Shown: positions 11,294 to 20,610 of the stretch, one piece after another
How positions within the stretch are numbered: position 1 is the first letter of the stretch
How the letters are laid out: each line of letters opens with the position of its first letter
Assembly: GCA_001513125.1 (NCBI GenBank)
Contig: LFSN01000045.1
Coordinates: forward strand, 1 to 39,841
DNA: 39,841 nt
Direction: 5' to 3'
Source: Clostridia bacterium DTU030
Lineage (GTDB): Bacteria; Bacillota; DTU030
Notes under the pieces: model-generated
The model's database searches: none
What the model saw: the letters and a program-made list of their open reading frames with translations, nothing else
Told to the model about the DNA's origin: nothing
Program-made: the position numbers and the translations under genes

Positions 11294-11537
11294 TGTGGAT
11301 AAGTAAAAAAAGGGAAAAAAATCCCACCGCGGAAGGGTTTTGAAGGAATAAAAGGCAACTTATACACAGACTTATCCACAAGATGTGTATAATGTGAATA
11401 AAAAAGGTGCTTTTTCCAATCCATATTTATCTTAACAGAATATTACAGGCTTATCAACAATGGGGATGGGGATGTTTTTCGTATTTTCCTTGTGGATAAG
11501 TGAAGGAAATCCTTTTTATTTCCCTACCTGTGGATAA
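11294..11537. other. oriC segment 1 (rpmH-dnaA): DnaA box cluster
   Basis: Exact TTATCCACA boxes lie at 11294-11302, 11491-11499 and 11529-11537 (reverse) and 11372-11380 (forward). Boxes matching TTATNCACA are at 11360-11368 (forward), 11384-11392 and 11393-11401 (both reverse). TTATCAACA occurs at 11451-11459. Four of these are packed into 42 bases. With the dnaA-dnaN cluster this gives a bipartite origin, as in Bacillus. Confidence 0.9.
11429..11457 (-). promoter_or_regulatory. Candidate dnaA promoter
   Basis: On the leftward strand TTGATA (11457-11452) and TAAGAT (11434-11429) are 17 bases apart. The -35 overlaps the TTATCAACA DnaA-box-like site (11451-11459), which would suit DnaA autorepression. 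The hexamers are imperfect. Confidence 0.35.
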
Positions 11538-11571
11538 ATTTGTGCACCCCTTTCTTTCTTGGCCCAGCAAC

Positions 11572-11601
11572 TTGACAGTGGTATATTTGCTCCAGTATAA
11601 T
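11572..11601 (+). promoter_or_regulatory. Sigma-A promoter of the rpmH operon
   Basis: TTGACA (11572-11577) and TATAAT (11596-11601) are both exact consensus, with an 18-base spacer, about 70 bases ahead of rpmH and next to the last DnaA box. Confidence 0.85.
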
Positions 11602-11668
11602 TTTGATTAGTAATTGGCAAAGATCTGCCTTTCTTTTTTTCCCTTTGTGAGGGGAGGAGGTGTATATA

Positions 11669-11803
11669 TTGAAGAGGACATATCAGCCCAACCGCCGGTA
11701 CCGGAAGCGGAAACACGGCTTTTTACGGCGGATGCGGACAACCGGCGGGCGCAGGGTAATTAAGAGGAGACGTCTGAAGGGTAGGAAACGTCTGACTGCC
11801 TAA
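11669..11803 (+). CDS. rpmH: Ribosomal protein bL34
   Basis: A 44-residue, very basic protein starting [18 protein letters not shown] and ending KGRKRLTA, the complete bL34 sequence of the large ribosomal subunit. It starts at TTG, seven bases after a strong GGGAGGAGGTG. The conserved rpmH-rnpA-yidD-yidC-jag-mnmE order follows. Confidence 0.97.
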   Translation: MKRTYQPNRRYRKRKHGFLRRMRTTGGRRVIKRRRLKGRKRLTA

Positions 11804-11822
11804 ACAGCTACAAAGGGCTAGC

Positions 11823-11857
11823 TCTGGTTTATTTCATTTTTTCTTCCCCAAACCAGA
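11823..11857. repeat. Hairpin between rpmH and rnpA
   Basis: TCTGGTTT (11823-11830) is inverted at 11850-11857 with a T-rich 19-base loop. It may attenuate or process the transcript after the highly expressed rpmH. There is no T-run after the 3' arm, so it is not a standard terminator. Confidence 0.4.
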
Positions 11858-11957
11858 AATTAGTTACTATTAGACGAAGTAGGGGTTGGGCTGCAGATAG
11901 CTGCTGACGCCTGACTCCTATTTCTTTGCATGTGATTCTGGGGAAAGGTGTGGTTGG

Positions 11958-12299
11958 GTGAAGAAGGAGAACCGTCTCCGGCGGCGAAATGATTTTACAC
12001 GGGTTTATCGTAGGGGGAAGTCCTACGCCAACAAATATTTAGTGATCTATGTTCTTCCCAATGGCCGGGAGGTTAACAGATTCGGTTTTTCCGTTGGCAA
12101 AAGGGTAGGAAAGGCTGTGGTCAGAAACCGGATGCGTCGCCGGCTGCGGGAGCTCTGTCGTTTACATGTGGATCTTCTTACTCCGGGGTATGACATAGTG
12201 GTGATACCCCGGAATCCAGTCCTGGAAGTCGATTATGCCACCATTAGGAGTGCCCTCCGGCATTTGTTCCATAAAGCTGGTATATTTAGGAATAATTAG
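11958..12299 (+). CDS. rnpA: Ribonuclease P protein component
   Basis: RnpA helps RNase P RNA to remove tRNA 5' leaders. The 113-residue basic protein carries the family signature KAVVRNRMRRRLRE (residues 52-65), including the RNR motif, preceded by FGFSVGKRVG. The start is GTG. The rnpB RNA gene itself is not in the window. Confidence 0.95.
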   Translation: MKKENRLRRRNDFTRVYRRGKSYANKYLVIYVLPNGREVNRFGFSVGKRVGKAVVRNRMRRRLRELCRLHVDLLTPGYDIVVIPRNPVLEVDYATIRSALRHLFHKAGIFRNN

Positions 12300-12323
12300 T
12301 AGATAATATGAGGGAGTGGGAAG

Positions 12324-12533
12324 ATGAAGCGGCTTGTAATTGGGCTTCTCTTATTTTACCGCCGGTTCCTTTCCCCTCTGAAGGCGCCGACCTGCCGCTT
12401 TTATCCCAGTTGTTCGGCTTATGCCCTGGAGGCCGTTGCCAAATACGGTGTTGTTAAAGGTGGTTACTTGAGCATCCGGAGACTCTTGCGCTGTCACCCT
12501 TTACATAAGGGAGGATATGATCCGGTTCCGTAA
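12324..12533 (+). CDS. yidD: Membrane protein insertion efficiency factor YidD
   Basis: A 69-residue protein with the YidD family core: [27 protein letters not shown], then [24 protein letters not shown]. It has an amphipathic N-terminus and conserved cysteines (Cys24, Cys30 region and Cys57). YidD aids membrane insertion together with YidC, and the gene lies between rnpA and yidC as in most bacteria. Confidence 0.93.
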   Translation: MKRLVIGLLLFYRRFLSPLKAPTCRFYPSCSAYALEAVAKYGVVKGGYLSIRRLLRCHPLHKGGYDPVP

Positions 12534-12618
12534 AGGGTTTTCTTAAGGGAAAAAGGAGATTACTCATCCTTTGGAACCCTGTACGTCCTGGGCGTCTACC
12601 ACGAGAGGAGGGAAGGGG

Positions 12619-13260
12619 ATGCGGTTTCTCAGCGATTTGATGGCTTCAATTTTAGAATTTTTCTATAGCTATCTGGGCAATTGGGGCTATGCAATCATTG
12701 GCCTCACTTTAATTGTTCGCCTCATTATCTGGCCTTTAACTATAAAACAACAAAAATCTTTAAAGCGCATGCAGGAAATACAACCACAGCTCAAGAAACT
12801 GCAGGAAAAATACAAGAACAACCCCGAGAAGCTTAATAAGGAGATGTTAGCCCTCTATCAAAAGCATGGGGTAAACCCCATGGGGGGATGTCTGCCCCTT
12901 TTGCTGCAGTTTCCCATCATCATTGCCCTTTTTACTGTCCTCCGCAATATGGAGTATACCGGAAGCCCTGTCTTTATCCCGGGCTGGATTAACGACCTTT
13001 CTGTTCCTGATCCCTACTACATCCTGCCGGTTTTAGCTGCCGTCACAACCTACATTACCCAGAAACAGATGGCTACCGATCCAAGCCAGGCCCAGATGAT
13101 GATGTTCATGCCCCTGTTGATCGGTTGGTTTGCAACCCGCTTCCCGGCCGGACTGGCCCTGTACTGGGTGGCGAGTAACGTATTTGGAATCATTCAGCAC
13201 ATTATTGCTGGCGGGCAACTAGGATTAAAGGGGGAGCTTGCGCCAGATGAAAACAATTGA
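12619..13260 (+). CDS. yidC: Membrane protein insertase YidC/Oxa1/SpoIIIJ family
   Basis: A 213-residue insertase of the short Gram-positive type. It has the hydrophilic-groove arginine in LTLIVRLIIWPLT (first conserved helix), the positively charged cytoplasmic hairpin KQQKSLKRMQEIQPQLKKLQEKYK, and further helices starting PLLLQFPIIIALF, YILPVLAAVTTYIT and PAGLALYWVASNVFGI. An in-frame extension to 12571 exists, but GGAGGGAAGGGG before ATG 12619 fixes the start. I see no lipobox, so it is not an obvious lipoprotein like Bacillus SpoIIIJ. Its end overlaps the jag start. Confidence 0.94.
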   Translation: MRFLSDLMASILEFFYSYLGNWGYAIIGLTLIVRLIIWPLTIKQQKSLKRMQEIQPQLKKLQEKYKNNPEKLNKEMLALYQKHGVNPMGGCLPLLLQFPIIIALFTVLRNMEYTGSPVFIPGWINDLSVPDPYYILPVLAAVTTYITQKQMATDPSQAQMMMFMPLLIGWFATRFPAGLALYWVASNVFGIIQHIIAGGQLGLKGELAPDENN

Positions 13261-13873
13261 GACTACTGGACGAACGGTGGAGGAAGCAGTGGAAGCCGGA
13301 ATGGCGGCTTTGGGTGTTGAGGACAAGGCAGAGATAGAATATGAGGTTTTGGAGGAATCCAATAGGGGTTTTCTGGGTTTGCTGGGGGGGCGGCCGGCCC
13401 GGGTCAAGGTCTGGGTGAAGGAGACGCCCCTGGTCAAGGTCTGCCGCCTGCTCGAGGAAATTATGGAAAAGATGGGTGTCAGTGGTGAATTGGAGATAGA
13501 AGAGCTGGGGGAATACATACAGATCAATATCACAGGGAAGGATCTCGGTATCCTCATCGGCAGGCGGGGCCGGACCCTGGATGCACTGCAGTATCTGGTT
13601 AATCTGGCGGCAAATAAGGGAACCCGGGAAAGGGAGCGCATTATCCTCGATGTCTGTTCCTATCGGAAGCGCAGGGCCGAAACCCTAAAAAATCTGGCCC
13701 GGCGCCTGTGCCAGCGGGTGCGCCGCCAGCGGCGCAGTGTGGTCCTGGAACCCATGACTCCCCAGGAGCGGCGGGTAATACACCTGGCGGTCCAGGAGGA
13801 AAGGGGAGTAGTCAGTTATAGTGAAGGAGTGGAACCCTTTCGAAAGGTCATCATTGCTCCAAAGAATGATTGA
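13247..13873 (+). CDS. jag: Jag/KhpB RNA-binding protein (KH and R3H domains)
   Basis: A 208-residue protein with the three Jag parts. The N-terminal Jag domain is IETTGRTVEEAVEAGMAALG with the EESNRGFLGLLGGRPARV motif. A KH domain with LGILIGRRGRTLDALQYLVN lies near residues 100-120. The C-terminal R3H domain has MTPQERRVIHLAVQE. KhpB/Jag binds RNA, and in sporulating Firmicutes the gene is coupled to yidC/spoIIIJ. It overlaps yidC by 14 bases. GGGGAG upstream fits ATG 13247 better than the TTG at 13238. Confidence 0.93.
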   Translation: MKTIETTGRTVEEAVEAGMAALGVEDKAEIEYEVLEESNRGFLGLLGGRPARVKVWVKETPLVKVCRLLEEIMEKMGVSGELEIEELGEYIQINITGKDLGILIGRRGRTLDALQYLVNLAANKGTRERERIILDVCSYRKRRAETLKNLARRLCQRVRRQRRSVVLEPMTPQERRVIHLAVQEERGVVSYSEGVEPFRKVIIAPKND

Positions 13874-13990
13874 GACCGTCTTCATTTATTTTGCTCCCAT
13901 TGAAGCCCAGTAATGAAATCCATTACTGGGTTTTGTGTGTTGGTATCGGGGATGATCCGCTGGGGTATATTGTAATTGGAGGTGTTGCCG

Positions 13991-15376
13991 GTGAAGGATG
14001 GAGATACCATTGCGGCCATTGTGACTCCCCCGGGGGAGGGGGGGATTGGCATCGTGCGGCTGAGCGGGCCCCAGGCTTTGGCCATTGGAAAAAAGATCTT
14101 TAGAAGTCCCCGGGGCAAGGATATAACCGAGATGCCCACCTTCACCGCCCATTATGGTCACATTGTCGACCCGGAAACAGAAAAGATAATAGATGAAGTA
14201 ATCCTGCTTCTCATGCTGGCTCCCCGTTCCTACACCCGGGAAGATGTGGTGGAGATCCACTGCCACGGAGGTATAGTGCCCCTGCGGGAGGTCTTTGAAC
14301 TGGTGGTAAAGATGGGAGCCCGGACGGCGGAACCTGGAGAGTTTACCAAGAGGGCTTTCCTGAACGGGCGCCTCGACCTGGCCCAGGCAGAGGCCGTTAT
14401 CGATATTGTCCGGGCCAAGACCAGTACCGGCCTCGCCACAGCTGTAGGCCAGCTTAGGGGCGACCTGTCCCAGAAGATACGCTCCTTGCGGGATGAGCTG
14501 ACGGCCCTGCTGGCGAAAATAGAGGCCAGTATAGATTTCCCCGAGTACGATCTGCCGGAGGTGACCAAAAAGGAAATTAGCCGCGGCTGTGAAGGGGCCC
14601 TGGAGGAAGTGGAGGGGCTTCTGGCAACGGCAAAGCAGGGGCAAATTTTACGGGAGGGCCTGCGGACGGTGATTATGGGCAAGCCCAATGTGGGAAAATC
14701 CAGCCTCCTCAATGCCCTCCTCCGGCAGCAGCGGGCCCTGGTCACCAATATACCCGGGACAACGAGGGATGTAATAGAGGAGTATATAAATATCCGGGGC
14801 ATCCCCCTGCGGATTATAGATACCGCCGGTATCCGGCGGACAGAGGACCTGGTGGAGAAGTTGGGGATTGAACAAACCCAGCGCTACCTGGAGACGGCCG
14901 ATCTGGTGCTTGTTGTCCTGGATGCCGGTACCGGCTGGACCAAGGAGGATGAAGACCTCCTGCCCCTCCTGGACGGGAAAAAGGCCATTGTCCTGATCAA
15001 CAAGACCGATATCGGAGAAGAAATAGATGTGGCAGAGGTCCGGGAGCGTTTTCCGGGGCAGGAGGTCCTGCCCATTTCCGTCAAGGAGGGTTGGGGCCTG
15101 GAAGAATTGGAGGAAACCATCTGGAAGCTGGTCTTTGCCGGCGAGGTCCGCGGAGACCATTCGGTTCTGGTTTCCAATGTCAGGCATAAGGAAGCCCTGG
15201 AGGGGGCCGGCAGGTGCCTGGAGGCGGCCTTGAAGGCCATTGAAGCCGGAGCGCCTGTAGATCTGGTTGCCATTGACCTGCGGGAGGCCTGGGAGTACCT
15301 GGGCGAGATTACCGGCGAGACTGTAGCTGAAGATCTCCTGGATCGGATCTTCAGTGACTTTTGCATAGGAAAATAG
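13991..15376 (+). CDS. mnmE: tRNA modification GTPase MnmE
   Basis: With MnmG, MnmE makes the cmnm5 modification of U34 in several tRNAs. The N-terminal formyl-THF-binding domain starts [26 protein letters not shown]. The inserted G domain has G1 GKPNVGKSS (from residue 230), [18 protein letters not shown] and NKTD. The protein ends FCIGK, the catalytic C-terminal motif. The length is 461 residues. GTG 13991 is chosen because GGAGGTG lies six bases before it; the open frame extends to 13976. Confidence 0.96.
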   Translation: MKDGDTIAAIVTPPGEGGIGIVRLSGPQALAIGKKIFRSPRGKDITEMPTFTAHYGHIVDPETEKIIDEVILLLMLAPRSYTREDVVEIHCHGGIVPLREVFELVVKMGARTAEPGEFTKRAFLNGRLDLAQAEAVIDIVRAKTSTGLATAVGQLRGDLSQKIRSLRDELTALLAKIEASIDFPEYDLPEVTKKEISRGCEGALEEVEGLLATAKQGQILREGLRTVIMGKPNVGKSSLLNALLRQQRALVTNIPGTTRDVIEEYINIRGIPLRIIDTAGIRRTEDLVEKLGIEQTQRYLETADLVLVVLDAGTGWTKEDEDLLPLLDGKKAIVLINKTDIGEEIDVAEVRERFPGQEVLPISVKEGWGLEELEETIWKLVFAGEVRGDHSVLVSNVRHKEALEGAGRCLEAALKAIEAGAPVDLVAIDLREAWEYLGEITGETVAEDLLDRIFSDFCIGK

Positions 15377-15401
15377 GGTTTCCGGTGGAGGGAGGAAGGA
15401 A

Positions 15402-17294
15402 ATGTTCTATCCAAAGGAATATGACGTAATTGTTGTGGGGGCGGGACATGCAGGCTGTGAGGCTGCCCTGGCGGCGGCCCGGATGGGCTTGCAGACCCTC
15501 CTGCTGACCATGAATTTAGAATATATTGCCCAGATGGCTTGCAATCCTTCCATCGGCGGACCAGCCAAGGGCCACCTGGTGAGGGAGGTCGATGCCCTGG
15601 GTGGTGAGATGGGCCGGAATACCGATCGCAGTCGGCTGCAGATCAGGCTTTTAAACACGGCCAAAGGACCGGCGGTCCGGGCCCTGCGGGCTCAGGTGGA
15701 TAAATACCGCTATCAGTGGGAAATGCGAAAGGTTCTGGAAGGGCAGGAGGGCCTGGACTTACGCCAGGCCCAGGTCGATGCCCTGGTGGTGGAAGGGGGA
15801 GGGGTAAAGGGGGTTACTACCAATACCGGTATCACCTACCGGGGCAAGGCGGTGGTCCTGGCCACGGGGGTATACCTGAGGGCAGAGATTTTTTTGGGGG
15901 AACTAAAATACGCAAGTGGCCCCAGCGGGCAGCTGGCGGCGAAGAAACTGTCCCAATCCCTCCTGGACCTGGGTTTTCAGATGGGTCGTTTCCGGACAAC
16001 CAGCCCGCCGCGGGTGGCCGGGGACACCATTGATTTTGCCCGGATGAAGGAGCAGCCGGGCAGCTCGGAACCCCTCTTCTTTTCCCTGGATCCCGATCCC
16101 CTCTCCTGGAGCCAGGAACAGCTTTCCTGCTGGCTTACCCATACAACAGAGGAGACCCACGCCATAATCAGGGAAAACTTACACCGCAGCCCCTTCAGGC
16201 TGCAGCCCCTGCCCGGTGCTGAGCCCCGCTACTGTCCTACCATTGAGGATAAGGTAACCCGCTTTGCCGATAGACCCAGTCACCAGATTTTTTTGGAGCC
16301 CGAGGGCTGGGACACCAAGGAATACTATATCATGGGCCTCTTTACCAGCATGCCCGAAGATGTCCAGATCAAGATCCTTCGTACCCTGCCGGGACTGGAA
16401 CAGGTGGAAATGACCCGGCCCGGTTATGGTATCGAGTATGACTATCTACATCCCGATCAGCTGGAGCCCTCCTTAAAGATAAAGGGTATAGACGGACTTT
16501 ATGCGGCGGGGCAGATAAATGGCACCTCCGGCTATGAGGAGGCGGCTGCCCAGGGTTTAATAGCCGGCATCAATGCTGCCCTCTATGTCCAGGGCCGGGA
16601 GCCTTTTATTCTCGATCGGTCCGAGGCCTATATTGGTGTCCTCATCGATGATCTGGTGGTAAAGGGGGTCAGGGAGCCCTACCGGATGCTGACATCCCGG
16701 GCCGAATATCGGCTTTTGCTGCGGATGGATAATGCTGACTTGCGCCTGACGGAAAAGGGCTACCAGCTCGGCCTCATCTCCCAGGAACGCTACGAAAAAT
16801 TTTCCCGCAAGCGGGATGCCATTTTCCGGACCATTGAGGAACTAAAGAATAAACAAATTACCCCCAATGCCCGGGTAGATGCCAGCCTTGCGGAAATGGG
16901 TTCCGTCCCCTTGCGGCACAGTATGTCCCTGGCCGAATTGTTGCGGCGGCCCGATATGACCTACGAGAAACTGCAGCAGCTGGCGGAACTTCCCGATTTG
17001 GCCCCCGAGGTGCAGGAGCAGGTGGAAATCCAGATCAAATATGAGGGTTACATTGCCAAGCAGGAGGAGCAGGTGGACCGCTTCCGCCGCCTGGAAAAGC
17101 GGCTCCTCCCCCGGGATATTGATTACCATCAGATACCCGGCCTCTCCCGGGAGGGAAGGGAGAAGTTGGCCCTCTTTCGTCCCCGCTCTGTGGGGCAGGC
17201 TTCCCGTATCTCTGGCATAACCCCTGCCGACATATCCGTTCTCCTGGTGTACCTGGAAAAATTGCGCCGAGGGGGGGCCGGTGCCAATGGATAA
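15402..17294 (+). CDS. mnmG: tRNA uridine-5-carboxymethylaminomethyl modification enzyme MnmG
   Basis: An FAD-binding partner of MnmE. The 630-residue protein begins with the dinucleotide-binding [12 protein letters not shown] (GAGHAG at 13-18) and contains the family motifs [21 protein letters not shown] and [10 protein letters not shown]. The C-terminal helical domain binds tRNA and MnmE ([19 protein letters not shown]). A strong GGAGGGAGGAAGG precedes the ATG. It lies 25 bases after mnmE, and its end overlaps the start of rsmG. Confidence 0.97.
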   Translation: MFYPKEYDVIVVGAGHAGCEAALAAARMGLQTLLLTMNLEYIAQMACNPSIGGPAKGHLVREVDALGGEMGRNTDRSRLQIRLLNTAKGPAVRALRAQVDKYRYQWEMRKVLEGQEGLDLRQAQVDALVVEGGGVKGVTTNTGITYRGKAVVLATGVYLRAEIFLGELKYASGPSGQLAAKKLSQSLLDLGFQMGRFRTTSPPRVAGDTIDFARMKEQPGSSEPLFFSLDPDPLSWSQEQLSCWLTHTTEETHAIIRENLHRSPFRLQPLPGAEPRYCPTIEDKVTRFADRPSHQIFLEPEGWDTKEYYIMGLFTSMPEDVQIKILRTLPGLEQVEMTRPGYGIEYDYLHPDQLEPSLKIKGIDGLYAAGQINGTSGYEEAAAQGLIAGINAALYVQGREPFILDRSEAYIGVLIDDLVVKGVREPYRMLTSRAEYRLLLRMDNADLRLTEKGYQLGLISQERYEKFSRKRDAIFRTIEELKNKQITPNARVDASLAEMGSVPLRHSMSLAELLRRPDMTYEKLQQLAELPDLAPEVQEQVEIQIKYEGYIAKQEEQVDRFRRLEKRLLPRDIDYHQIPGLSREGREKLALFRPRSVGQASRISGITPADISVLLVYLEKLRRGGAGANG

Positions 17295-18003
17295 ACTCCT
17301 TGAATATGGGGAAGAGATGGGCCTTTCCCTCGCTGCCCCTGTCCTGGAAAAATTCCGTATCTATCTGGAGGAGCTGCTGCACTGGAACCGGTCCGTCAAC
17401 TTGACCCGGATAACGGATCCAGAGGAAGTGGTGGTGAAGCACTTTCTCGATTCCCTGACCTGCCTGCGGGCCTTGCCCCTTGCGGACGGGGAGAGGGTGT
17501 TGGATGTGGGAAGCGGTGCCGGCTTTCCCGGCGTGCCTTTGCGCATTGTCAGGGATATCCGCCTGGTGCTCCTGGATTCATCCCGAAAGAGGGTTGAGTT
17601 TCTCCAGCATCTCTGCCGGGAGTTGGGTTTGGCCGATGTAGAGGTTCTCCATGGGCGGGCAGAGGATCTGGGCCGCAGGGAGGGTTACCGGGAGGCCTTT
17701 GCTGTGGTTCTGGCCAGGGCCGTTGCCTCCCTGGACGTCCTGGCCGAGTATTGCCTTCCCCTCACGGCCCAGGGAGGTTATTTCCTGGCCCAGAAGGGAC
17801 CGAAGGCAGAGGAAGAGCTTGCCGCTGCCAGTGGGGCCATCGGCCTCCTGGGCGGTAAGCTGGCGCGGGTGGAAAGGGTTGTTCTGCCGGCTGGGGCCGG
17901 GGAACGCTGCCTGATCCTGATCCAGAAGGTAAATGGGACACCGCCCCAGTATCCCCGGAAGGCCGGGATACCCGCCAAAAGGCCCCTGGGGAAATATAGC
18001 TAA
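17287..18003 (+). CDS. rsmG: 16S rRNA (guanine527-N7)-methyltransferase RsmG
   Basis: A SAM-dependent methylase of G527 in 16S rRNA (GidB). The SAM-binding motif is [15 protein letters not shown] (about residues 73-87). N-terminal [27 protein letters not shown] is also typical. The 238-residue length matches the family. It overlaps mnmG by eight bases; GAGGGGGG upstream favours ATG 17287 over GTG 17281. Confidence 0.95.
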   Translation: MDKLLEYGEEMGLSLAAPVLEKFRIYLEELLHWNRSVNLTRITDPEEVVVKHFLDSLTCLRALPLADGERVLDVGSGAGFPGVPLRIVRDIRLVLLDSSRKRVEFLQHLCRELGLADVEVLHGRAEDLGRREGYREAFAVVLARAVASLDVLAEYCLPLTAQGGYFLAQKGPKAEEELAAASGAIGLLGGKLARVERVVLPAGAGERCLILIQKVNGTPPQYPRKAGIPAKRPLGKYS

Positions 18004-18073
18004 AAGGGCAGGAATTATTTAACATTTAGCGAAGATTCAGGAACAGGTATTTCCCATGTCTGTGAGGGCGGTG

Positions 18074-18919
18074 ATGGTAGTGAAGGAGCAGTTGGCCCGC
18101 TTTTTGGGCTTAACAGGGGCTGCCAATGATCCGGCAAAAGCCGTTCAGGAACTGCCCTTGAATGATATTAGACCCAATCCCTATCAGCCGAGGCGGCAGT
18201 TTTCCGAAGGGGAACTGGCGGAGCTGGCGGATTCAATCCGCCGGTATGGTGTTTTACAGCCCATTGTGGTTCGCTCAGGGGACGAAGGGTTGGAACTTGT
18301 GGCCGGTGAACGCCGGCTGCGGGCCTGCAAAATGCTGGGCCTGGATACAATACCGGCTGTAGTAAGGGACCTGAGCGATGAAGATCTGGCTGTGCTGGCC
18401 CTGGTGGAGAACCTGCAGCGGGAGGACCTGCATTTTCTAGAAGAGGCCCAGGGTTATCAGAGGCTGTTGGAGGAGTTCGGTTTGACCCAGGAGGAACTGG
18501 CCAAAAGAATTGGTAAAAGCCAGTCTACCATTGCCAACAAGATTCGATTATTGAAACTTTCCCCCCCGGTGCAGGATTTTATTTCCCGGGAAATAATCAG
18601 CGAACGACACGCCCGGGCCCTCCTGAAGCTCCCTGGAGAGGAGGAGCAATTGGCTATCCTGGAAAAAATTATCGAAAGGGGTCTCACAGTCCAGGAAACC
18701 GAGGCCTATATTGCCAGGCTCTTGCAGGAAAAGGAAAGGAAGGAAAAGGGGCGGAAGGTGGTCCGCATTTATAAGGATATGCGGATTTTCTTTAATACTA
18801 TCCAGCAGGCCGTTCAGGAGCTCCAGCGGGTTGGCTTTGCGGCCCGGATGGAAAGGGTGGAGAAGGACGATTATTATGAGGTGACGGTACTGATTCCAAA
18901 AAAACCAGCCCAGGACTAG
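18074..18919 (+). CDS. noc: Nucleoid occlusion protein Noc (ParB paralogue)
   Basis: A ParB/Noc-family CTP-switch protein. Residues after the start, VVKEQLARFLGL, form a short amphipathic stretch like the membrane-targeting helix of Bacillus Noc. NPYQPRRQF, the CTPase motif GERRLRA (about 78) and the helix-turn-helix LTQEELAKRIGKSQSTIANK (about 138) follow. It is placed after rsmG, the usual noc position, and is distinct from the parA-linked parB at 23.6 kb. A Noc-binding palindrome lies inside the gene. The start could instead be ATG 18056; GAGGG just before ATG 18074 favours the shorter form. Confidence 0.88.
   Translation: MVVKEQLARFLGLTGAANDPAKAVQELPLNDIRPNPYQPRRQFSEGELAELADSIRRYGVLQPIVVRSGDEGLELVAGERRLRACKMLGLDTIPAVVRDLSDEDLAVLALVENLQREDLHFLEEAQGYQRLLEEFGLTQEELAKRIGKSQSTIANKIRLLKLSPPVQDFISREIISERHARALLKLPGEEEQLAILEKIIERGLTVQETEAYIARLLQEKERKEKGRKVVRIYKDMRIFFNTIQQAVQELQRVGFAARMERVEKDDYYEVTVLIPKKPAQD
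18580..18595. promoter_or_regulatory. Noc-binding site (NBS) inside noc
   Basis: TATTTCCCGGGAAATA is a perfect 16-bp palindrome. Its core ATTTCCCGGGAAAT is identical to the Bacillus subtilis NBS consensus as I remember it. It lies within the noc coding sequence, just after the helix-turn-helix region. Confidence 0.75.
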
Positions 18920-18959
18920 AATTGTCTACTGCCACTTGTCTATCACTATTAAAATATAA

Positions 18960-18978
18960 GGGCCGTCTTTGACGGCCC
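18960..18978 (-). terminator. Hairpin terminator, best read leftward (nfnB side)
   Basis: GGGCCGTC and GACGGCCC form a perfect 8-bp stem with a three-base loop. On the leftward strand it is followed by TTATATTTTAA, a T-rich tail, so it can terminate the nfnAB transcript. On the plus strand the tail is GC-rich. Confidence 0.6.
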
Positions 18979-19122
18979 GCGGGCGGTCCTAGCAGTTGTT
19001 GGATACTGGCTGAGCTAGCCTCAGATGGGAACAGGGTAGAAAGCTCTGTCTGCGATGTCCACTATAACAGTTAATTATTAATTCAAAAAACTGTCCCTAG
19101 TCAATCGCCAACTGTCAATTGA

Positions 19123-19171
19123 GAAACCGTCCCCTGTGCAGGCGGCGCACAATGGGACGGTTTCTTTATTT
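19123..19171 (+). terminator. Strong terminator between convergent noc and nfnB
   Basis: GAAACCGTCCC (19123-19133) is perfectly inverted at 19154-19164, with an inner TGTGC/GCACA stem, and is followed by TTTATTT. It would end the rpmH-noc transcript and could also slow leftward transcription. The rest of the 290-base gap (18920-19209) shows no gene. Confidence 0.8.
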
Positions 19172-19209
19172 GACATTCAGAGTTTATCCGTTGATTCTAG
19201 GCGGAGGTG

Positions 19210-20610
19210 TTATTTTGAGCGCAGATATTCATCGATGGCCCGGGCGGCCTTTTTGCCTGCCCCCATGGCCAGGATCACCGTTGCCGCACCGGTGACAATG
19301 TCCCCCCCGGCATAAACCCCCGGCTTTGAGGTTGCTCCTGTTTCCTCGTCGACGCAGATGGTGCCCCATTTGGTTATTTCCAGGTCCGGCGTTGTCTTGG
19401 GGACCAGGGGGTTGGGGCCCTGTCCCAGGGCTAGAACCACGGTGTCAACGGCCATTTTATACTCGGAGCCCTCAATAGGTACCGGACGCCGGCGGCCCGA
19501 GGCGTCGGGTTCCCCCAATTCATATTTGATGCAGGTCATGCCGGTGACAACTCCATCTTCATTGCCGTGGAATTCTACGGGACTGGTCAGCAGCTTAAAT
19601 TGCACCCCTTCTTCCCTGGCGTTTTCAATTTCCTCCAGTCTGGCCGGCATTTCCTTTTCTGACCGCCGGTAAACAATATATGATTCCTCGGCCCCCAGGC
19701 GGAGGGCTGTTCTTGCTGCGTCCATGGCCACGTTGCCGGCACCGATCACGGCGACCCGTTTTCCTACCTTGATGGGGGTAATATGGTTGGGGAAATCGTA
19801 GGCCTTCATCAAGTTGGTCCGGGTGAGGAATTCGTTGGCCGAGTAGATGCCGTTCAAATTTTCCCCGGGGATATTCATAAAATAGGGAAGGCCGGCCCCG
19901 GTGCCGATGAAAACGGCGTCATAACCCCCTTCCAGGAGCTCATCCACCGTTGCCAGTTTGCCAACGACAAAATTGGTCTTTATTTCTACCCCCAGCTCCT
20001 TGATTTTGTCGATCTCCTTTTGGACCACATCCTTGGGAAGGCGGAATTCGGGAATACCGTACATGAGGACACCGCCGGGGACATGCAGGGCTTCGAAGAT
20101 GGTGACGGCATGCCCCATTTTGGCCAGATCGCCGGCGGCGGTTAAACTGGCGGGACCGGAGCCGATGACGGCCACCTTCTTCCCTGTGGGGGGAGCCTTG
20201 GTCATGGTTGTGTCATCGCTGTCTTGTTTTAATTCGTAGTCGGCGACAAATCTCTCCAGGCGGCCGATGGCTACCGGATCGCCCCTTTTCCCCAGAATGC
20301 AGTATTTTTCACACTGGCTCTCCTGGGGGCAGACCCGGCCGCAGACGGCAGGGAGGTTATTCTTGGTCTTGATTTTCTTCAGGGCGCCGAGATAATCTCC
20401 TTCTTTTACTAAACTGATAAACTCCGGGATGGGGACCTCTACCGGACAGCCCTTTATACACTGGGGGTTTTTACAATTGATGCAACGTTCAGCCTCGGCC
20501 CGGGCAAGTTTTTCATCATAACCCAGGGCGACTTCAGAGAAATTGGTTATTCTTTCTTTGGGGTCCTGGGCTGGCATGGCATGCTTGGTTTTGGCCCTCA
20601 GCTGTGACAT
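19210..20610 (-). CDS. nfnB: NADH-dependent ferredoxin:NADP+ oxidoreductase, large subunit NfnB
   Basis: A 466-residue flavoprotein of the glutamate-synthase small-subunit type. N-terminal cysteines 43, 46, 51 and 55 (CINCKNPQCIKGC) and 90, 94, 100 and 104 (CGRVCPQESQCEKYC) can bind two [4Fe-4S] clusters. FAD binding is at VIGSGPASL (about 146) and NADPH binding at VIGAGNVAMDAART (about 288). The adjacent FNR-like gene identifies it as NfnB rather than GltD, and no gltB is present. Nfn couples NADH and reduced ferredoxin to make NADPH by electron bifurcation. ATG 20610 is chosen because GGAGGT lies eight bases upstream; it overlaps nfnA by 13 bases. Confidence 0.88.
   Translation of the reverse strand: MSQLRAKTKHAMPAQDPKERITNFSEVALGYDEKLARAEAERCINCKNPQCIKGCPVEVPIPEFISLVKEGDYLGALKKIKTKNNLPAVCGRVCPQESQCEKYCILGKRGDPVAIGRLERFVADYELKQDSDDTTMTKAPPTGKKVAVIGSGPASLTAAGDLAKMGHAVTIFEALHVPGGVLMYGIPEFRLPKDVVQKEIDKIKELGVEIKTNFVVGKLATVDELLEGGYDAVFIGTGAGLPYFMNIPGENLNGIYSANEFLTRTNLMKAYDFPNHITPIKVGKRVAVIGAGNVAMDAARTALRLGAEESYIVYRRSEKEMPARLEEIENAREEGVQFKLLTSPVEFHGNEDGVVTGMTCIKYELGEPDASGRRRPVPIEGSEYKMAVDTVVLALGQGPNPLVPKTTPDLEITKWGTICVDEETGATSKPGVYAGGDIVTGAATVILAMGAGKKAARAIDEYLRSK

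Noticed and set aside
9823-11424. The full 533-codon open frame as DnaA
   Set aside because: The first 82 codons are low-complexity, run through DnaA boxes of the origin and lack a Shine-Dalgarno. The ATG at 11178 has one and gives the normal N-terminus.
13886-14644. A 252-codon leftward frame over mnmE
   Set aside because: It shadows mnmE in antisense and has no motif or start signal.
18074-18919. A second chromosomal ParB rather than Noc
   Set aside because: Its position after rsmG, the amphipathic N-terminus and the internal NBS palindrome favour Noc. The parA-linked copy at 23.6 kb is the ParB.
19210-20610. Glutamate synthase small subunit (gltD)
   Set aside because: No large gltB is present, and the overlapping FNR-like gene with a [2Fe-2S] module marks the pair as NfnAB.
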